From Litorimonas cladophorae (GTDB taxonomy: Bacteria; Pseudomonadota; Alphaproteobacteria; Caulobacterales; Maricaulaceae): a stretch of 64,000 nucleotides of DNA. Shown one piece after another: positions 62,432 through 64,000 of this stretch (within the stretch, counting starts at the first letter, position 1; each line of letters opens with the position of its first letter). The stretch lies in NCBI RefSeq assembly GCF_014652455.1, contig NZ_BMYV01000001.1:1116001-1180000 (forward strand). Reading direction: 5' to 3'. The notes below the pieces were generated by a model. The model made no database searches. It was not told the DNA's origin and worked only from the letters and a program-made list of their open reading frames with translations. The translations under genes and the position numbers were made by a program.

Positions 62432-64000
62432 ATGCCAATACAGAACAAAAAGAGCGCGGCCTTGCTGTCTCGTTCGGAAGATGTGACGCCTAAACATAGC
62501 TCTGTTCGGCGCGGTGACGAAAAGCGAGGGTCCTCGGATTCCCGTTTGGAAGCTTTTGCCAATAAAATTCGCCCTGAACCCGCGAAAAAGCCGATGATTG
62601 ATCGACGTCGTAAACGCCTGACAACGGCGGACGTATCGGTGCCCAAGCAACAGATAAATATGAACGCCGTTCGCTTTGGACTTCGCGGTTTAGATATAAT
62701 GCTCGTCTGCGCAATTATCGCGATCGGAATTTGGAACGGCTATATTGGCGTTAATGATCGCGGTATTGCGGCACCTGTTGCTGCCTCCGTCCTCGGGTCT
62801 ATTATTTTCATCGTCGCATTATTTGTGTCCAACGCCTACCGTTTCAATGCCGCGACAACGTTATCATCCCACTTAAAGACTGTGGCTATTGCCAGTTTCG
62901 CCGCCTTAGGGGTTTGGTTGACAATTGCTTTGATTGTGCGCCCAGAAACTTTCCTGCCCGATGCTTTGGCAAAAGCTGGGCTGGGCGCTATCGCCCTGCT
63001 CACCGTTCTCCACGGCTTTTACCACACCCAAATTCGACGTTTACACTCTCGCGGCGCTTTAGCTCCGACAATTGTCATGTTGGGCGCCACAGAAAGCGCA
63101 CGTCGAATCATCGAGGAAAACGCCAAATCGAAAGAATTGAATATCCTCGGCATTTTTGATGACCGGATGGCGCGTGCCCCGCATAATATTCACGGTGTGC
63201 CCGTCGTCGGCACGGTTGACGATCTATTGGCCTGGGATGCCTTGCCCTATGTCAATCGCATCGTCGTGACTTTGCCGTCTATGGCAAACAAGCGGAAAGA
63301 AGATTTCGTCAATCGCGTGCGCCTTCTGCCTAACCGGATTGCTTTTGTTGTCGACGAATTTGAAACTTTGAACCATGTTCAGCAACGCGTTTCCGAGATC
63401 GCAGAAATCAGCCTGCGCGATGTTACGGGTAACCCAAAGTCAGGTCGACACACAGCGGTTAAACGTCTACTAGATATTGGAATATCATCAGTCGCGCTGA
63501 TTTTGGGCGCACCCGTTTTGGCTCTGATCGCGCTGTTAATCCGTCTTGATAGTCCCGGACCTGCATTATTCAAACAGCCGCGACACGGTTTCAACAACCG
63601 CGTCTTCGACGTGTATAAATTCAGATCTATGCGAAATGATAAAGCGGATTTGAAGGCTGAGCAGCAAACAACTGTCGGTGATGCGCGGGTTACGAAAATC
63701 GGGCGCTTTATTCGCAAAACGTCCTTGGATGAATTGCCGCAGCTTCTGAACGTTTTGAAAGGTGAGATGTCACTTGTGGGACCGCGTCCGCATGCCGTTG
63801 GAATGAAAACCGAAGGCAAAGCCAGTATCGAGCTCGTTGCCGAATATGCGCATCGTCATAAGGTCAAACCCGGAATGACGGGCTGGGCTCAGATCAATGG
63901 GTCTCGCGGTCCATTGCATACAGCCGATGACGTCGCGGAACGCGTTCGATTAGATGTCGAGTATATTGAACAGTCAAACGTGCTTTGGGACATTCTCATC
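62432..64000 (+). CDS. Undecaprenyl-phosphate sugar phosphotransferase (cut by window edge)
   Basis: 523 codons are present and the frame is still open at the edge. AGGTGAGTGG precedes the ATG. A basic, hydrophilic N-terminus of about 75 residues is followed by four helices (for example IMLVCAIIAIGIWNGYIGV), a CoA-binding-like domain (IVMLGATESARRIIEEN), and the catalytic domain of bacterial sugar transferases: the membrane segment VALILGAPVLALIALLIRLD, then VYKFRSMRND near 397, and MSLVGPRPHA. Such enzymes transfer a sugar phosphate to undecaprenyl phosphate, starting exopolysaccharide or O-antigen repeat synthesis. The rest of the locus should lie to the right. Confidence 0.92.
   Translation, partial: MPIQNKKSAALLSRSEDVTPKHSSVRRGDEKRGSSDSRLEAFANKIRPEPAKKPMIDRRRKRLTTADVSVPKQQINMNAVRFGLRGLDIMLVCAIIAIGIWNGYIGVNDRGIAAPVAASVLGSIIFIVALFVSNAYRFNAATTLSSHLKTVAIASFAALGVWLTIALIVRPETFLPDALAKAGLGAIALLTVLHGFYHTQIRRLHSRGALAPTIVMLGATESARRIIEENAKSKELNILGIFDDRMARAPHNIHGVPVVGTVDDLLAWDALPYVNRIVVTLPSMANKRKEDFVNRVRLLPNRIAFVVDEFETLNHVQQRVSEIAEISLRDVTGNPKSGRHTAVKRLLDIGISSVALILGAPVLALIALLIRLDSPGPALFKQPRHGFNNRVFDVYKFRSMRNDKADLKAEQQTTVGDARVTKIGRFIRKTSLDELPQLLNVLKGEMSLVGPRPHAVGMKTEGKASIELVAEYAHRHKVKPGMTGWAQINGSRGPLHTADDVAERVRLDVEYIEQSNVLWDILI

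Noticed and set aside
1-64000. Search for phage, transposase, integrase, CRISPR or toxin-antitoxin genes
   Set aside because: No protein or repeat of these types was seen; gene order and coupling look like stable chromosome.

Overview
The window looks like ordinary chromosome from an alphaproteobacterium of moderate GC, probably a marine member of the Caulobacterales/Hyphomonadales group. This is an inference from gene content: the DUF1285 - Nudix - CCA-transferase run, the MoxR-DUF58-BatA/DUF4159 block, an Entner-Doudoroff operon, and many secreted or lipoprotein glycosidases. No phage, insertion sequence, CRISPR array or plasmid gene was found. Genes are dense, often with 1-4 base start/stop overlaps, and non-ATG starts are common.

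Layout. 1-6129: a Do-type protease followed by the cut fluoride channel gene crcB; a BlaI-BlaR1-like locus in which the M56 sensor seems split over two cistrons; small secreted proteins including a DUF2807 protein behind a promoter framed by two inverted repeats. 6208-12635: ileS, small membrane proteins, a GNAT acetyltransferase and ychF. 12693-15214: secreted proteins, including a P-domain/DUF11 surface protein. 15239-19256: minus-strand run DUF1285, Nudix, Tat-type deacetylase lipoprotein, CCA transferase, GST. 19324-25979: MoxR ATPase, DUF58, BatA-like/DUF4159 and VWA-type membrane proteins. 26055-32936: two small envelope proteins, queC-queE, recQ and an MsbA-like ABC exporter.

32984-51306 is a sugar-use block. 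The minus strand carries zwf-pgl-edd-glk and a gluconolactonase lipoprotein, a LacI regulator, a GH3 lipoprotein, a predicted 22-residue membrane peptide, a sugar porter and a second LacI regulator. The plus strand carries a GH3 lipoprotein, xylB and xylA. Three promoters (zwf, porter, xyl) share a 14-base palindrome of form TGACA-N4-TGTCA whose left half is the tail of the -35 hexamer TTGACA. This suggests that uptake, xyloside cleavage, xylose isomerisation and the Entner-Doudoroff route answer to one LacI-type signal. eda, needed to finish that route, lies apart at 60428.

51521-58297: a PepSY membrane protein with a possible iron-responsive site, then molybdenum cofactor genes moaC, moaB, moaE, moaD, moaA, mocA and xdhC on the minus strand, with divergent moeA and a TSUP permease. 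No molybdoenzyme is in view. 58383-64000: a Tat-exported short-chain dehydrogenase, a luciferase-like monooxygenase, eda, an EamA transporter, tRNA-Ser(GCU), and a cut undecaprenyl-phosphate sugar phosphotransferase that probably opens a polysaccharide locus beyond the right edge.

Nothing here is clearly a new system. The most interesting signals are the shared LacI operator, the split M56 sensor, the promoter bracketed by TATCGA repeats, the 22-residue peptide and the Tat-exported dehydrogenase.
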